From Gammaproteobacteria bacterium (GTDB lineage Bacteria > Pseudomonadota > Gammaproteobacteria > Pseudomonadales > Azotimanducaceae): 64,000 nucleotides of DNA. The stretch covers positions 1 to 64,000 of the forward strand of contig JAPUIA010000115.1 in the NCBI GenBank assembly GCA_027297435.1, written 5' to 3'. This document shows, piece after piece, positions 17,243 through 29,349 of this stretch (its first letter is position 1; each line of letters starts with the position of its first letter). The translations under genes were made by a program, and so were the position numbers. Under the pieces are notes generated by a model. It searched no databases and was not told the DNA's origin. It saw nothing but the letters and a program-made list of their open reading frames with translations.

Positions 17243-18464
17243 GTGGCTCACGCTCGTGTTCATCAGCCTGTTGGCGAGTGGCTGTAGTTGGTTTACATGG
17301 TTGCCGTGGGTCGATGACCCGGAAGGTCCCGACCCCATGGAGCCCGCCAAACTCGTCAAATTTGATGCCGAGATTAGGGTCAAACGGCTGTGGAAAGTTT
17401 CCATCGGCGAGGGCTTGGGCAAGAAATACCTGCGCCTCAATCCGGTCATCCTCGCGGATCGCATTTTTGCTGCGGACGGCTACGGCGTAGTCGAGGCTCG
17501 GAACCGATTCGATGGCAAGCGAATCTGGCGTGCGCGCGTTGGAGAACTTGAAGGCGGATTCTTTTCGAGCCTGAACTTCTTCGACCGTAAAGACCCCAGC
17601 TTTGTCAGCGGTGGCGTCGGCGCCGGCGCCGGATTTGTTCTAGTCGGCACGACGAGCGGCACCGTCGTGGCGTTGAGCGCCGCTGATGGGGCCGAGGTTT
17701 GGCGCACGTTTGTCGGCAGCGAAGTATTGGCACGTCCATCGGTCGGAGACGATGCGGTCTTTGTGCAGACTATCGATGGCAGGCTAGTGGCGCTTGAAAC
17801 GAAAGATGGCAGTGTGCGATGGAGCTTCGACAATCAGGTCCCCGTTTTGACGCTGCGCGGCACCAGTGCTCCAGTCTATGACGATGGCGTGGTCTACGGA
17901 GGTTTTGCCAACGGGATGGTGAGCGCGGTGAAAACCGATACCGGCGAACCTGTTTGGGAGCAACGCATAATGCTACCGGAGGGCCGCTCGGAACTCGATC
18001 GGATGGTAGACGTCGATGGATCGCCAATGCTCAGTGGCTCACTGGTCTACGCGGTTGCCTATCACGGCATGCTCAAAGCCATGCGGCGTTCGGACGGCAG
18101 CCCGATCTGGCAGCGAAAACACTCGAGTTTTCTCGACCTCAGCGAAGGCTACGGACAAATCTACGTCGTCGACGAAACCGATTTGATCATTGCTATAGAC
18201 CAGCAGAATGCAGAGGAAACGTGGTCGCAGGCGAATCTCTACCGACGCAAGCTCACGAGTCCCGTAGCGTTCAGCAACTATCTCATCGTTGGTGATGATG
18301 AAGGCTACCTGCACGTGCTCGCTCAGAGCGACGGACGGTTTCTCGGCCGGCGCAAACTCGACAGCGACGGATTGCGCTCCGCTATGGTCGTCGGCGACGG
18401 CAAGACGTTGTATGTTCTCGGCAACTCTGGATCGTTGCAAGCGATTGAGATCGAAGTGAGGTAG
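17232..18464 (+). CDS. bamB: outer membrane protein assembly factor BamB
   Basis: BamB is a lipoprotein of the BAM complex that inserts beta-barrels in the outer membrane. Its 410 residues have a signal peptide with lipobox LLASGC (Cys18) followed by an eight-bladed propeller built from PQQ-like repeats such as SAADGAEVWRTFVGSEV and KTDTGEPVWEQRI. It begins within the end of yfgM and is 5 bp from der, the conserved gammaproteobacterial order. Confidence 0.95.
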   Translation: MHHKWLTLVFISLLASGCSWFTWLPWVDDPEGPDPMEPAKLVKFDAEIRVKRLWKVSIGEGLGKKYLRLNPVILADRIFAADGYGVVEARNRFDGKRIWRARVGELEGGFFSSLNFFDRKDPSFVSGGVGAGAGFVLVGTTSGTVVALSAADGAEVWRTFVGSEVLARPSVGDDAVFVQTIDGRLVALETKDGSVRWSFDNQVPVLTLRGTSAPVYDDGVVYGGFANGMVSAVKTDTGEPVWEQRIMLPEGRSELDRMVDVDGSPMLSGSLVYAVAYHGMLKAMRRSDGSPIWQRKHSSFLDLSEGYGQIYVVDETDLIIAIDQQNAEETWSQANLYRRKLTSPVAFSNYLIVGDDEGYLHVLAQSDGRFLGRRKLDSDGLRSAMVVGDGKTLYVLGNSGSLQAIEIEVR

Positions 18465-18469
18465 CGAGA

Positions 18470-19864
18470 ATGTTGCCTCGGCTCGCGTTGGTCGGCCGGC
18501 CCAATGTTGGCAAGTCGACGCTGTTCAACAAGCTCACCCGCCGACGTGATGCGCTGGTCGCAGACGTGCCGGGGCTGACGCGTGATCGTAGGTACGGGCG
18601 CACCACCCTCGACGATAAACCCTGCATGCTGATCGATACGGGCGGATTGTTCGGAGAAGACGAGTTTGCGGGGGTTGTCGGAGCCCAAGCAGATGTGGCG
18701 CTTGAAGAAGCCGAACTCGTGCTGTTCATCGTTGATGCTCGCGAGGGTTTGACGGCGCTGGACGAAGAGATTGTCGACTATTTGCGCCGCAAAGGCTCCG
18801 AGATCTTACTGCTGATCAACAAGATTGATGGCGTGGACGCGACTCAAGCAGAACTCGAGTTTACCCGGCTCGGTTTGGATGCGTTCCCCATCTCGGCGGC
18901 GCACAACCGGGGTCTTACGCGCCTGGCGTCTGCCGTCGCGGAGCGTCTCCCGGCGGTTGCATCGGAATCCGATCGTGAGGCGGACGACGGACGGGCATGC
19001 ATTCGGACCGCGGTGATCGGTCGTCCCAACGTCGGCAAATCTACGCTCATCAATCGATTGCTAGGTGAACAGCGCCAAGTCGTGTTGGATCAGCCTGGCA
19101 CCACGCGAGACGCTATCGAGATACCGTTGGCCGCGGACGGAGACGACTACCTGCTCATCGACACTGCGGGTGTGCGGCGCAAAGGTCGCGTCGATGAGAT
19201 TGTCGAGAAGTACTCGGTCGTCAAGAGTCTCGACGCGATGGAACACGCCCACGTCGTGATTCTCATGTTGGATGGTAGCGAAGGCTTGGTTGAACAGGAT
19301 CTTCACGTATTGCAGTACGCGGCGCGGGCCGGATGTGGAATGGTCATCGCGGTCAATAAGTGGGATGGTTTGTCAGCGGACGACAAACGTGCGCGCAGGG
19401 CGACGTTGGACCGTCGTCTCGAATTCGTTCCTTGGGCACCGTTGAAATTTATTTCGGCTTTACACGGTACCGGCGTCGGGAACCTCTTAACTGAGGTGAA
19501 GAAGGTATACGAGGCGGGCGCATTCGACGTCGGCACCTCGTTGTTGAATCGGATTTTGGCAGGCCTTGTCGATGCGCATCCGCCGCCCTCGGTGCGAGGT
19601 CGCGGGATCAAGTTGCGCTATGCCCACAAAACCGGGGAGCACCCGCCACGAATCGCCGTGCACGGTAACCAGACCCGGTCATTACCAGCTAGTTACCTAC
19701 GTTACCTGGAGAACGGATTTCGCAAGGCACTCAACCTGGTCGGCAATCCGGTGCGGGTAGATTTGAAAACCGGCGACAACCCCTATGCCGGCAAGCGCAA
19801 CGAGTTGACGCGCCGCCAGCGGGTCAGTCGAAAAAGAGTCATGCGGCACCGCAAGCGGCGATAA
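18470..19864 (+). CDS. der: ribosome biogenesis GTPase Der (EngA)
   Basis: Der has two tandem G domains, each with GRPNVGKST (residues 9-17 and 184-192), and NKID and NKWD as G4 motifs. A KH-like domain ends in a basic tail, TRRQRVSRKRVMRHRKRR. The 464-residue length is normal. It acts in assembly of the 50S subunit. It is the last gene of the pilF-to-der run; a palindromic repeat begins 6 bp after its stop and separates it from a convergent gene. Confidence 0.97.
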   Translation: MLPRLALVGRPNVGKSTLFNKLTRRRDALVADVPGLTRDRRYGRTTLDDKPCMLIDTGGLFGEDEFAGVVGAQADVALEEAELVLFIVDAREGLTALDEEIVDYLRRKGSEILLLINKIDGVDATQAELEFTRLGLDAFPISAAHNRGLTRLASAVAERLPAVASESDREADDGRACIRTAVIGRPNVGKSTLINRLLGEQRQVVLDQPGTTRDAIEIPLAADGDDYLLIDTAGVRRKGRVDEIVEKYSVVKSLDAMEHAHVVILMLDGSEGLVEQDLHVLQYAARAGCGMVIAVNKWDGLSADDKRARRATLDRRLEFVPWAPLKFISALHGTGVGNLLTEVKKVYEAGAFDVGTSLLNRILAGLVDAHPPPSVRGRGIKLRYAHKTGEHPPRIAVHGNQTRSLPASYLRYLENGFRKALNLVGNPVRVDLKTGDNPYAGKRNELTRRQRVSRKRVMRHRKRR

Positions 19865-19870
19865 CAACTG

Positions 19871-19922
19871 GGGTCAGAGTAAAGTGCCAGAGTAAACTTA
19901 CTCTGGCACTTTACTCTGACCC
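19871..19922. repeat. 25-bp perfect palindromic repeat (GGGTCAGAGTAA family), copy 1
   Basis: Arms 19871-19895 and 19898-19922 are perfectly complementary (25 bp) with a 2-base loop. The outer unit GGGTCAGAGTAA also occurs, as GGGTCGGAGTAA, in the palindrome at 54745-54784. It sits at the convergent boundary between der and the M23 peptidase gene, and its right arm supplies the last codons (Gly-Ser-Glu-stop) of the peptidase. It resembles REP or small transposon-end sequences. Confidence 0.9.
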
Positions 19923-20723
19923 TAGGACTTGCATGACCTGGATTGGGTCTACGCGATTGCCGTTCAGGCTGACAGACCAATGCAGGTGTGGTCCGGTCAC
20001 GCGACCGGTCGCACCGACCAGGCCGATCAGTTCGCCACGTTGCACCTCTTGACCCTCGCGGACTTCGATGTGGCTCATGTGACAGTACATCGTAATGAGT
20101 CCTTGTCCATGGTCGAGAAACACGGTGTTGCCATTGAAGAACAGATCACCCGTCAAGACGACGGCGCCTGGAGCCGGAGCCTTGATCGGCGTGCCGGTCT
20201 CGGCCGCGATATCGAGTCCGCTGTGAGGGCTGCGGGGTTGACCGTTGAGGATACGCCGCCGACCGAAGGAACTGGACGTCACGCCGTCGACCGGCTGCAA
20301 AAAAGGCGCCAATGCCAAATGGCGGTCGGTAAAGCGAGCGTACTGAGTGCGTTGCTTCGCCGATTCGCGACGAATGCGCACGAGGTCGGCATCAAGGGGA
20401 TCGACCATGCGTGGGTTGGCGATCGTCAGGTGTTGTTCGGGATAGGCCTTCGATGACACGTTGAAAACATGGGTTTCGACCGCTTCACCGGACTGCAGCA
20501 TGAGTTCGTAGCTACCGGGTTCGGTGCTGATTGGCACGCCCACGATTGCATGGCGCTGGTAGACGAGCACGGGGTTGCCTTGAAAACGAACGGCATCGAC
20601 GTCTACCGGCAAACGTAATCGATAGACGCCCCCGGGTACGACTTCAGCGTCTTGGGCATGACTCAACAAAGTAATTGTCAGGCAGCCGATCAAGACGAGG
20701 CCGCGCAACGCGGATTCGATCAA
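19911..20723 (-). CDS. exported M23-family (LytM) metallopeptidase
   Basis: This 270-residue protein has a signal peptide (about 1-23) and a C-terminal LytM domain. The zinc-site residues are in HSGLD (H167, D171) and HLH (H246, H248), with H215 in YCHMSH, so it should be an active endopeptidase acting on peptidoglycan. The start is TTG, overlapping the xseA stop (TTGA). The final GSE-stop comes from the palindromic repeat, so the native C-terminus may have been different. Confidence 0.88.
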   Translation of the reverse strand: MIESALRGLVLIGCLTITLLSHAQDAEVVPGGVYRLRLPVDVDAVRFQGNPVLVYQRHAIVGVPISTEPGSYELMLQSGEAVETHVFNVSSKAYPEQHLTIANPRMVDPLDADLVRIRRESAKQRTQYARFTDRHLALAPFLQPVDGVTSSSFGRRRILNGQPRSPHSGLDIAAETGTPIKAPAPGAVVLTGDLFFNGNTVFLDHGQGLITMYCHMSHIEVREGQEVQRGELIGLVGATGRVTGPHLHWSVSLNGNRVDPIQVMQVLGSE

Positions 20724-21958
20724 CTGTCTTCGGCAATCGATTGCAAACGCTCCGGCAGGGGTAATTTTTCTTGAATCGACGCGACTAACACGCCGTCTTG
20801 GAGTTGCGCATGGATGATGTCACCGATGTCGACCGCGCCGCTCGAGGTCAGCGTGGCTCCGTCCGGACGACTGACGATGGCGAAGCCACGGCCTAGCGTT
20901 TGTAACGGACTGACGGCCTCCAACGTCCTGACGAGCGCAGTGAGGCTCGATCGGGCGTGCACGACGATATGCTGAATCGCTCGATTGACCCGTTCGTCCA
21001 GTGCATCGGCGCGCTGCATCAATTGTTGCAAACGATGACTCGGACTCGTCAGGCGGGCGCGCAGCGAACGCAGCCGATAGTCGTACAGTTCCAACGTGGT
21101 GCGTGCCGTCTGGACGAGGCGTCCGGTTAGCTGGACCAACTGCGACGCCAGTTCTTCGGCGTCGGGCGTTATCAACTCAGCTGCGGCCGACGGTGTGGGT
21201 GCGCGCAGGTCGGCAACGAACTCGGCGATGGTAAAGTCGGTTTCGTGGCCCACGGCCGCTACGGTGGGAATTGGACAGTTGGCAAGGGCGCGAGCGACGG
21301 GTTCCGAATTGAACGTGTAGAGGTCTTCAAGCGAACCGCCGCCGCGCGTCAACAGTACGAGATCAGCGTCGAGACGACCCACCCGGCCGAGCGCGCCGAG
21401 TATTTGTGATTCTGCATCCGGTCCTTGCACGGCAACCGGTAAAAGTGTCACTCGCATACCCCGAAAACGACGCTCGATGACGCTCAACACGTCGCGGAAC
21501 GCCGCGCCACTTTGCGATGTGATGATCGCTATGTGCTTAGGATATGCAGGTAATGGGCGCTTGCGTGCTACGTCGAACAATCCTTCTGCAGCCAGTCGTT
21601 CGCGCAATGCGTCGTACGCTGCCCTGAGCGCGCCTTCGCCGGCTGCCTCCATTTGATCGACAATCACCTGGTAGTCGCCGCGGCTCTCGAACAGGCTGAC
21701 CCGGCCGCGCACGATGATCTCTTGCCCGTCGCTTGGCTGTACCTTGGCGAAACGATTGCGGTTGACGAACATGGCGCAACGAATTTGGGCGGTATCGTCT
21801 TTCAACGTGAAGTACCAATGCCCCGACCCTGGACGTCGAAAATTGGAGAGTTCGCCACGCACCCACACGAGGTTGAAGCGCTCTTCCAAAAGCACACGCG
21901 CCTGGCGGTTGAGTTGCGAGACGCTCAAGATGCGTTGCGCTTCGGGGAGGGCCGACAT
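20720..21958 (-). CDS. xseA: exodeoxyribonuclease VII large subunit
   Basis: XseA is the catalytic subunit of ExoVII, which degrades single-stranded DNA. The 412 residues hold an N-terminal OB fold ([25 protein letters not shown]), the central catalytic block ([28 protein letters not shown]) and a long coiled-coil before a C-terminal LGRGFAIV region. It is divergent from guaB, 60 bp apart, a common gammaproteobacterial pairing. The small subunit xseB is not in the window. Confidence 0.96.
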   Translation of the reverse strand: MSALPEAQRILSVSQLNRQARVLLEERFNLVWVRGELSNFRRPGSGHWYFTLKDDTAQIRCAMFVNRNRFAKVQPSDGQEIIVRGRVSLFESRGDYQVIVDQMEAAGEGALRAAYDALRERLAAEGLFDVARKRPLPAYPKHIAIITSQSGAAFRDVLSVIERRFRGMRVTLLPVAVQGPDAESQILGALGRVGRLDADLVLLTRGGGSLEDLYTFNSEPVARALANCPIPTVAAVGHETDFTIAEFVADLRAPTPSAAAELITPDAEELASQLVQLTGRLVQTARTTLELYDYRLRSLRARLTSPSHRLQQLMQRADALDERVNRAIQHIVVHARSSLTALVRTLEAVSPLQTLGRGFAIVSRPDGATLTSSGAVDIGDIIHAQLQDGVLVASIQEKLPLPERLQSIAEDS

Positions 21959-21966
21959 GCGTCGAG

Positions 21967-21995
21967 TTTACATGATTGGGACTCGCCGGTAGAAT
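21967..21995 (+). promoter_or_regulatory. guaB promoter
   Basis: TTTACA (21967-21972), a 17-base spacer and TAGAAT (21990-21995) lie 23 bases before the guaB ATG, in the 60-bp gap to the divergent xseA. This is one of the best sigma-70 matches in the window. Confidence 0.75.
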
Positions 21996-22018
21996 GCCGG
22001 TTTTGTGGGGTTGCAAAA

Positions 22019-23488
22019 ATGTTGCGTATCGCCAACGAAGCGCTCACCTTCGATGACGTTCTCCTGCTTCCTGCTCATTCCCAAGTTCTCCCCTCCGAAG
22101 TTTCGCTCAAAACACGTCTGACCAAAGGCATCACGTTGAACATCCCGCTGATGTCTTCGGCGATGGATACCGTGACGGAAGCGAGGCTTGCAATCGCCAT
22201 CGCCCAAGAAGGCGGCATCGGCATCGTTCACAAAAACATGACGATCGATCAACAGGCTCGGGAAGTGCGTGCGGTGAAGAAATACGAGACCGGGGTCATT
22301 CGGGATCCGATCACCATAGATCCGATGCGGAGCGTCGCCGATCTGTTGGAATTGACGCAAGAGCACAATATCTCTGGCGTGCCGGTCGTGAAGGGCAATA
22401 GGCTCGTCGGCATCATCACAGCCCGCGACGTACGATTCGAAAAGCGCTTGGACGCCAGAATCCAAGATGTCATGACCACCAAGGAACGACTCGTGACGGC
22501 CACCGAAGACGCGAGCTTCGATGAGATCACGAACATCCTGCACGAACACCGTATCGAGAAGGTGTTGCTGATCAACGACGCCTTCGAATTGAAGGGCATG
22601 GTTACGGTCAAAGACATTCACAAGGCACAAGCGTTTCCGAGCGCGTGCAAAGACGAGCAAGGTCAATTGCGCGTTGGCGCCAGCGTCGGAACGACCGACG
22701 ATACGGATGATCGCGTCGGGGCCTTAATCGCGGCCGGTGCCGACGTGATTGTCGTGGATACGGCACATGGCCATTCGCAGAAGGTGCTCGATCAAGTCAG
22801 CCTCATCAAACAAAAATACCCGAACATGCAGGTCATAGGCGGCAACGTGGCGACCAAGGCGGGCGCACAAGCGCTGCTGTCGGCCGGCGTGGATGCCATC
22901 AAGGTCGGTATCGGACCGGGGTCGATATGTACCACCCGAGTCGTGACCGGTATTGGCGTACCGCAGATTACCGCGGTTGCCGACGCGGTGGCCGTAGCCG
23001 ATGAAGAGGGTGTTCCGGTGATTGCCGATGGCGGCATTCGCTACTCCGGAGATATCGCCAAGGCCATCGTCGCCGGTGCCAGCGTTGTCATGGTAGGCAG
23101 CCTCTTGGCCGGTACCGATGAAGCGCCTGGAGAGGTTGAGCTCTATCAGGGTCGAACCTACAAATCGTACCGCGGCATGGGTTCCATGGGCGCGATGGAC
23201 GACGTGTACGGTTCGAGCGATCGTTACTTTCAGGGGGTCGAGGGTGACGGCCGGAAACTGGTGCCTGAGGGTATCGAGGGCCGGGTCGCTTATCGAGGTC
23301 CGGTCAGCCCGATCGTTCACCAATTGATAGGCGGGTTGCGTGCCGCGATGGGGTATACCGGCAGTTGCGACGTGGAAACGATGCGCACCCACCCACAGTT
23401 CGTTCGGGTCAGTGCCGCCGGAACCGCGGAAAGCCACGTTCATGACGTGTCGATTACCAAAGAAGCACCGAACTATCCGCTGAGCTAG
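22019..23488 (+). CDS. guaB: inosine-5'-monophosphate dehydrogenase
   Basis: IMPDH oxidises IMP to XMP, the committed step to GMP. The ATG at 22019 ([21 protein letters not shown]) gives 489 residues; the track ORF extends upstream into the xseA region and past the promoter. Two CBS domains occupy about residues 90-205; the catalytic loop is [15 protein letters not shown], and [13 protein letters not shown] and the flap GMGSMGAM follow. guaA starts 4 bp after its stop. Confidence 0.97.
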   Translation: MLRIANEALTFDDVLLLPAHSQVLPSEVSLKTRLTKGITLNIPLMSSAMDTVTEARLAIAIAQEGGIGIVHKNMTIDQQAREVRAVKKYETGVIRDPITIDPMRSVADLLELTQEHNISGVPVVKGNRLVGIITARDVRFEKRLDARIQDVMTTKERLVTATEDASFDEITNILHEHRIEKVLLINDAFELKGMVTVKDIHKAQAFPSACKDEQGQLRVGASVGTTDDTDDRVGALIAAGADVIVVDTAHGHSQKVLDQVSLIKQKYPNMQVIGGNVATKAGAQALLSAGVDAIKVGIGPGSICTTRVVTGIGVPQITAVADAVAVADEEGVPVIADGGIRYSGDIAKAIVAGASVVMVGSLLAGTDEAPGEVELYQGRTYKSYRGMGSMGAMDDVYGSSDRYFQGVEGDGRKLVPEGIEGRVAYRGPVSPIVHQLIGGLRAAMGYTGSCDVETMRTHPQFVRVSAAGTAESHVHDVSITKEAPNYPLS

Positions 23489-23492
23489 GCGC

Positions 23493-25067
23493 TTGACCCG
23501 AAGCAACATCCACGATCAGCGGTTGCTGGTCATCGATTTTGGCTCTCAATACACGCAACTCATTGCACGTCGCGTGCGCGAGGTCGGTGTGTACTGCGAG
23601 ATCTATCCCTTCGATATCGATAACAGCGCACTCGTCGCGTTCGCTCCCAGGGGCATCATTCTTTCGGGCGGTCCCGAGTCGGTAACCGAAGGCGCGACAC
23701 CGCGCATTCCGGAGGGGTTGCTGGATCTCGGCGTACCGGTGCTCGGTATCTGCTACGGCATGCAAGCGATGGCTGTCCAACTCGGAGGCGCAGTCGGTGG
23801 CTCCGATGTGCGCGAATTTGGCCACGCGGTGGTCGAGATAGCGAGCAACTCGCGTCTACTCCAATCGCTCGATCTGGACTTGAATCGTGGCTTGCCGGTG
23901 TGGATGAGCCACGGGGACAAGGTGTTGAGCGCACCGAACGGTTTCAACGTCACGGCGTCGACAGCGAGCACGCCGATCGCGGCAATAGAGCACACTGAGC
24001 GACCCCTTTTCGGCTTGCAGTTCCACCCGGAGGTGACGCAGACCCAGCAAGGGGTGGAGATTTACCGACGTTTTGCAATCGAGATCTGCGGTTGCGACGG
24101 CGTGTGGACGGCCGACCATATCGTTACAGACGCCATCAACCATATACGCGATCTGGTCGGCGACGAGAAAGTCTTGCTCGGGCTTTCCGGTGGTGTCGAT
24201 TCAAGCGTCGTCGCGGCAATGTTGTCGCGGGCGATCGGCGATCAACTGACCTGCGTGTTCGTCGACAACGGGTTGCTGCGCAAAAATGAACGCGATGAGG
24301 TGGAGGCCACGTTCGCACCGTCGAACACGTTCGATGTGAAGTTGGTGACCGTGGATGCGCAAGACGAGTTCTTGGATAGGCTCAAGGGCGTAAACGATCC
24401 GGAAACGAAACGCAAGATCATTGGCAACACGTTCATCGATGTATTCGAACGGGAAGCTAACAAGCTAACGGACGTTGCATGGTTGGCCCAGGGCACGATA
24501 TATCCTGATGTGATCGAATCAGCGGCCAGTCAGCACGGCAAGGCGCACGTGATCAAATCTCACCACAACGTGGGCGGCTTACCCGAGCGCATGGCGCTGA
24601 AGCTTATCGAACCGTTGCGGGAACTCTTCAAAGACGAAGTGCGAGAAATCGGTTTACACCTCGGGCTTCCGCGCGAACTGGTGTTCCGCCACCCGTTTCC
24701 CGGACCGGGGCTAGGTGTCCGCATCTTAGGTGAAGTGTGTCGAACTTACGTAGATGTTTTACGCGAGGCGGATGCGATTTTCTTGGAAGAGCTACGGCGT
24801 GCCGACTACTACGATCGGGTCAGCCAAGCATTCGCCGTCTACCTACCGGTGAAATCGGTTGGCGTGGTGGGCGATGGGCGGCGCTACGAACATGTCATAG
24901 CGCTGCGTGCGGTCGAGACCGTGGACTTCATGACCGCTCGCTGGGCCCAATTGCCGTACGCGCTGATAGAGCGCGTGTCTAACCGCATCATGAACGAAAT
25001 CTCCACAATCTCGAGAGTGGTTTACGATGTATCGAGCAAGCCGCCTGCGACGATCGAGTGGGAGTGA
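23493..25067 (+). CDS. guaA: GMP synthase (glutamine-hydrolysing)
   Basis: GuaA converts XMP to GMP. The 524 residues comprise a class I glutamine amidotransferase ([11 protein letters not shown] with the nucleophilic Cys; FHPEVTQT with the His), an ATP-pyrophosphatase domain with the P-loop [11 protein letters not shown], and the C-terminal dimerisation domain ending [11 protein letters not shown]. The start is TTG; no better start exists before the conserved [20 protein letters not shown]. It is in operon with guaB and overlaps tadA by 10 bp. Confidence 0.96.
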   Translation: MTRSNIHDQRLLVIDFGSQYTQLIARRVREVGVYCEIYPFDIDNSALVAFAPRGIILSGGPESVTEGATPRIPEGLLDLGVPVLGICYGMQAMAVQLGGAVGGSDVREFGHAVVEIASNSRLLQSLDLDLNRGLPVWMSHGDKVLSAPNGFNVTASTASTPIAAIEHTERPLFGLQFHPEVTQTQQGVEIYRRFAIEICGCDGVWTADHIVTDAINHIRDLVGDEKVLLGLSGGVDSSVVAAMLSRAIGDQLTCVFVDNGLLRKNERDEVEATFAPSNTFDVKLVTVDAQDEFLDRLKGVNDPETKRKIIGNTFIDVFEREANKLTDVAWLAQGTIYPDVIESAASQHGKAHVIKSHHNVGGLPERMALKLIEPLRELFKDEVREIGLHLGLPRELVFRHPFPGPGLGVRILGEVCRTYVDVLREADAIFLEELRRADYYDRVSQAFAVYLPVKSVGVVGDGRRYEHVIALRAVETVDFMTARWAQLPYALIERVSNRIMNEISTISRVVYDVSSKPPATIEWE

Positions 25068-25540
25068 CAGACTCAGTGCCTGTCGACGAGCGTTGGATGC
25101 GGTTGGCATTGAAGTTGGCAGAGCAGGCGGCGATGCGCGGCGAAGTGCCGGTGGGCGCCGTTGTTACTGCCGAAGTGAATGGTGAGTCGACATTGCTGGG
25201 CCAAGGTTCCAACCAAGTCATTCGAAGCCGTGACCCGACGGCGCATGCCGAACTTGTCGCACTGCGCCAGGCAGCATGCGCAAACGACAACTATCGCCTA
25301 CCGGGTACGACCCTATATGTCACGGTCGAGCCCTGTACGATGTGTGCCGGAGCGCTCGTCCATGCACGCGTCGAACGACTGGTGTTTGGTGCGCGCGAGC
25401 CGCGCACCGGCGCGGTCGTGAGTTGCGATGCCGTGTTGTCGAGCGGCGCACACAATCACAAGGTCAAGTTCGTTGAAGGGGTGTTGTCGGACCCCTGCGG
25501 CCGTCTAATCACGCAATTCTTTCAGGAGAAGCGCCGGTGA
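25058..25540 (+). CDS. tadA: tRNA-specific adenosine deaminase
   Basis: TadA makes inosine at the wobble position of tRNA-Arg(ACG). Its 160 residues contain the zinc deaminase motifs HAELVALR (His ligand and catalytic Glu) and [13 protein letters not shown] (two Cys ligands). The start is GTG within the end of guaA; a GTG at 25064 is also possible. The last four bases overlap the purL start. Confidence 0.94.
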   Translation: MGVTDSVPVDERWMRLALKLAEQAAMRGEVPVGAVVTAEVNGESTLLGQGSNQVIRSRDPTAHAELVALRQAACANDNYRLPGTTLYVTVEPCTMCAGALVHARVERLVFGAREPRTGAVVSCDAVLSSGAHNHKVKFVEGVLSDPCGRLITQFFQEKRR

Positions 25541-28500
25541 CCGAAGTGCTGACGCTTGATGGAGGACCTGCGTTGTCGAGCTTTCGGCTCGAAAAGTTGG
25601 GCCGAGGCCTCTATGCCGAGTACGTGCATCTCATAGAGATCAGCGCGCCGCTCACACCCGCCGCCATCGAGCAAGCCGAAGCGCTGCTGCGTTATGGTCC
25701 CCGACTGGACTTGCCGCCGCGGGTTGGGGTGCGCCGTATGACGGTCGTTCCCCGGCTTGGCACGATCTCGCCGTGGTCTAGCAAGGCCACCGATATTTTT
25801 CGCATTTGCGGGTTCGCAAACATTCGACGGGTTGAGCGGGGTGTTCGTTGGTTTGCCGCTTCCGAACTCGCAGATCCCGAAGCGCTGTACGATCGCATGA
25901 CCCAAAGGGTGATCGTTGAGGCCGATTTTGCATCGGTCTTCAGAACGCTCGACCCGCAACCGTTGAAGCGTGTGGCCGTATTGACGGAAGGTAGCTTGGC
26001 GTTGCGACGAGCCAACGAGGATCTAGGGCTCGCGTTGTCCGCAGACGAAATCGTTTATCTGGAAGAGGCCTATCGCGGGCTCGATCGGGATCCGACAGAT
26101 GTCGAACTCATGATGTTCGCGCAAGCCAATTCGGAGCATTGCCGTCACAAGATATTCAACGCGACGTGGACCGTTGACGGCGTGGCGCAGGATCTGTCGC
26201 TTTTCGACATGATTCGCAACACCTACAAGCAGATCAATGGAGCCGGCATCTTGAGCGCCTATGCCGACAACGCTGCGGTGATCGAAGGCTACCGCAATCA
26301 GCGCTTCATGGCCGATACCGTGAGCCATGAATATGCCTACACCGATGAAGACGTGCACGTGTTGATGAAGGTCGAGACTCACAATCATCCGACCGGCATC
26401 GCCCCATACCCCGGCGCGGCAACGGGGTCCGGTGGCGAAATTCGCGACGAAGGCGCGGTGGGTCGTGGCTCCAAGCCCAAGGCAGGACTCACCGGATTCA
26501 GCACCTCGCACCTCAACATTCCGAATTATCGCCAACCGTGGGAACTCGCTACGGGAAAACCGGATCACATGGCATCGGCTTTGGACATCATGTTGGAAGG
26601 ACCGGTCGGTGCTGCCGGGTTCAATAACGAATACGGGCGGCCCGCGCTCGCGGGTTATTTCCGGACCTTCGAGCAGCGCGACACGACGGATGGCGACCGG
26701 GTTCGCGGCTACCACAAGCCGGTGATGATCGCCGGTGGTGTCGGCACGCTGCGCGGTGAACACGTTCATTCGCTGGATTTTCCAACCGGCACGCAACTGG
26801 TTGTGCTCGGTGGGCCGGCAATGCTGATCGGCTTAGGCGGCGGGGCCGCCTCGAGCATGGCCTCGGGTGCGAGTTCTTCGGATCTCGACTTTGCCTCGGT
26901 GCAACGTGACAACGCGGAGATGCAGCGACGTTGCCAGGAAGTCATCGATGCGTGTTGTGCGCTAGGTGATGATAATCCGATTTTGTTGATTCACGACGTA
27001 GGTGCCGGTGGGCTTTCCAATGCGTTGCCGGAACTCGTGAAAGACGCAAGCTCAGGGGGACGTTTTGAGCTGCGGCGTGTGCCTAATGCCGACCCGGGTA
27101 TGTCGCCGCTCGAAATTTGGTGCAACGAAGCCCAGGAACGCTACGTGTTGGGTATTGCGGCGGATCAGATCGACTCGTTCGAGTCGCTGTGTGCGCGCGA
27201 GCGGTGCCCTTACGCGATCGTTGGTGAATCTACGGCGCAAAAGTCGTTGTTGGTCGCAGACGCAACTTTTGCCAATTTGCCGGTGGATCTACCCTTGTCG
27301 GTGCTATTCGGCAAGCCACCCAAAATGCAACGCGCGTTCTCGCGCGTGGCGCGTACGTTGCATGCGCTCGAGATCGACGACGTCACGTTGGATGAGGCGA
27401 TTGAGCGGGTGTTGTGCTTCCCGGCCGTGGCCAGTAAGCAATTCCTCATCACCATTGGCGATCGGAGCATCACCGGATTGGTCGCGCGTGAGCAACAAGT
27501 CGGGCCCTGGCAGATTCCGGTCAGCGATGTGGCCGTGACGTTGGCAGGCTTTCAAACTTACCAGGGCGAAGCGTTTGCGATCGGCGAGCGGTCGCCGCTC
27601 GCGCTGATCGATTCGGCCGCCTCAGCACGCATGGCAGTCGCCGAGGCATTGACGAACGTCGTTGCCGCGGATATCGAGTCGTTAGAGCGTGTGGTGCTTT
27701 CCGCGAATTGGATGGCGGCAGCCGGCGATAACCAGGAGGAACAGGCACTGTACGATGCCGTAAGGGCTGTTGGCATGGAGCTGTGTCCACAACTCGGCAT
27801 TGCCATTCCCGTGGGTAAAGACAGTCTGTCGATGCGTACGCGGTGGCAAGACGATGGGCGCGAAAAACAAGTCACCGCGCCGCTGACATTGATCGTGTCT
27901 GCGTTTGCCCCGGTGCTGGATGCCCGGAAAACGCTCACGCCCGTACTTAAAGCCGACGACTCCCGTCTGTTGCTAATCGACCTTTCGGGCGGCAAGAACC
28001 GATTGGGCGGCAGCACGCTCGCGCAAGTCTACGGACAGCTGGGAGACAGCTGTCCCGATATAGACGATGTCGCTGCACTGCGTCACGCGATCGAGATGAC
28101 GCTGGCGCTCAATCGTGAGGGGCGTTTGCTGGCGTATCACGACCGTTCGGATGGTGGCCTGCTTGTCACCCTCGCGGAGATGGCGTTCGCCGGTCGGGCC
28201 GGATGGGATATCCATATCGAAAATGAGGACCTGTTGGGGTCGTTGTTTTGCGAGGAACTCGGGTTCGTGGTGCAGGTGCGAAACGCCGATGTCGAAACGG
28301 TCATCGCTCGCTACGGTGAAAAACGCTGCACCGATTTGGGGGCGGTGACTGGCGATCAACGTTTACGCGTCAACCATCACGGCAAGTTGGTCCATGAAGC
28401 ACAGCGTAGCGCATGGCAACGTCGGTGGGCAGAGCCGAGCTATAGGATGCAGCGCCTGCGTGACAACCCTGCCTGCGCGGACGAGGAATACGCGTCCATA

Positions 28501-29349
28501 GACGATGACAACCCGGGTTTCACGGCGGAGCTCGGCTATCCACTCGATGACGACGTGACGTTCAACATCGGCAGCGCAAAACCGCGTATCGCCATACTGC
28601 GTGAGCAAGGCGTAAACGGTCAGATCGAGATGGCGGCCGCCTTCGATCGAGCGGGTTTTCAATGTGTCGACGTGCATATGAGCGACCTGTTGAGCGGCGA
28701 CGTCGACCTATTGGACTTCGGTATCTTGGCGGCGTGCGGCGGGTTTTCGTATGGCGACGTGCTCGGCGGTGGCGGCGGTTGGGCCAAGAGCATTCTCTAT
28801 CATGAGTCGGTGGGAGAGGCATTCCAGCAGTTTTTCAATTCGGATCGTCTGGCGTTGGGGATCTGCAACGGCTGTCAGATGATGGCGAATCTCAAGTCGC
28901 TGATCCCCGGTGCCGAGCACTGGCCGCGTTTCGTGCGCAACCGCTCCGAACAATTCGAAGGCCGCAACGTGTTGATAACCATCAACCCGACCAACTCACC
29001 CTGGCTGGATGCCATGGCGGGCAGTGTGATTCCGGTGGTGGTCGCCCACGGCGAGGGTCGTGCCGAGTTCGACGGCGCACAGCACTTCGAGATGCTGAGA
29101 CAAGCCAACCAGATTGCCGTGCAGTTTGTCGACAACCATCATCGTACTACCGAGTTGTACCCTTCGAACCCCAATGGATCGATGCGCGGGCTTGGTGGGG
29201 TGACTGCTGCCGATGGTCGCGTGCTCATCATGATGCCGCATCCGGAACGAGTATTTCGCGCGTGTCAGAATGCCTGGCGTGATTCAAACTGGGATGAGGA
29301 TGGGCCGTGGATGCGCCTGTTTAGAAACGCTCGCATCGCGCTCCGCTAA
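25537..29349 (+). CDS. purL: phosphoribosylformylglycinamidine synthase (single-chain)
   Basis: This large single-chain enzyme (1270 residues) converts FGAR to FGAM in purine synthesis. It contains a PurS-like N-terminus, two AIR-synthase-like halves with [21 protein letters not shown]-type sequence (here [10 protein letters not shown]) and the structural second half, and a C-terminal amidotransferase with the nucleophile in [10 protein letters not shown] and the triad end in MMPHPERVF. The start is GTG, overlapping tadA. Its 3' end overlaps the convergent Nudix gene by 4 bp. It is grouped with guaB, guaA and purT. Confidence 0.97.
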   Translation: MTEVLTLDGGPALSSFRLEKLGRGLYAEYVHLIEISAPLTPAAIEQAEALLRYGPRLDLPPRVGVRRMTVVPRLGTISPWSSKATDIFRICGFANIRRVERGVRWFAASELADPEALYDRMTQRVIVEADFASVFRTLDPQPLKRVAVLTEGSLALRRANEDLGLALSADEIVYLEEAYRGLDRDPTDVELMMFAQANSEHCRHKIFNATWTVDGVAQDLSLFDMIRNTYKQINGAGILSAYADNAAVIEGYRNQRFMADTVSHEYAYTDEDVHVLMKVETHNHPTGIAPYPGAATGSGGEIRDEGAVGRGSKPKAGLTGFSTSHLNIPNYRQPWELATGKPDHMASALDIMLEGPVGAAGFNNEYGRPALAGYFRTFEQRDTTDGDRVRGYHKPVMIAGGVGTLRGEHVHSLDFPTGTQLVVLGGPAMLIGLGGGAASSMASGASSSDLDFASVQRDNAEMQRRCQEVIDACCALGDDNPILLIHDVGAGGLSNALPELVKDASSGGRFELRRVPNADPGMSPLEIWCNEAQERYVLGIAADQIDSFESLCARERCPYAIVGESTAQKSLLVADATFANLPVDLPLSVLFGKPPKMQRAFSRVARTLHALEIDDVTLDEAIERVLCFPAVASKQFLITIGDRSITGLVAREQQVGPWQIPVSDVAVTLAGFQTYQGEAFAIGERSPLALIDSAASARMAVAEALTNVVAADIESLERVVLSANWMAAAGDNQEEQALYDAVRAVGMELCPQLGIAIPVGKDSLSMRTRWQDDGREKQVTAPLTLIVSAFAPVLDARKTLTPVLKADDSRLLLIDLSGGKNRLGGSTLAQVYGQLGDSCPDIDDVAALRHAIEMTLALNREGRLLAYHDRSDGGLLVTLAEMAFAGRAGWDIHIENEDLLGSLFCEELGFVVQVRNADVETVIARYGEKRCTDLGAVTGDQRLRVNHHGKLVHEAQRSAWQRRWAEPSYRMQRLRDNPACADEEYASIDDDNPGFTAELGYPLDDDVTFNIGSAKPRIAILREQGVNGQIEMAAAFDRAGFQCVDVHMSDLLSGDVDLLDFGILAACGGFSYGDVLGGGGGWAKSILYHESVGEAFQQFFNSDRLALGICNGCQMMANLKSLIPGAEHWPRFVRNRSEQFEGRNVLITINPTNSPWLDAMAGSVIPVVVAHGEGRAEFDGAQHFEMLRQANQIAVQFVDNHHRTTELYPSNPNGSMRGLGGVTAADGRVLIMMPHPERVFRACQNAWRDSNWDEDGPWMRLFRNARIALR

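Noticed and set aside
26023-26796. 257-aa minus-strand ORF inside purL
   Set aside because: Antisense shadow; purL is intact across the region.
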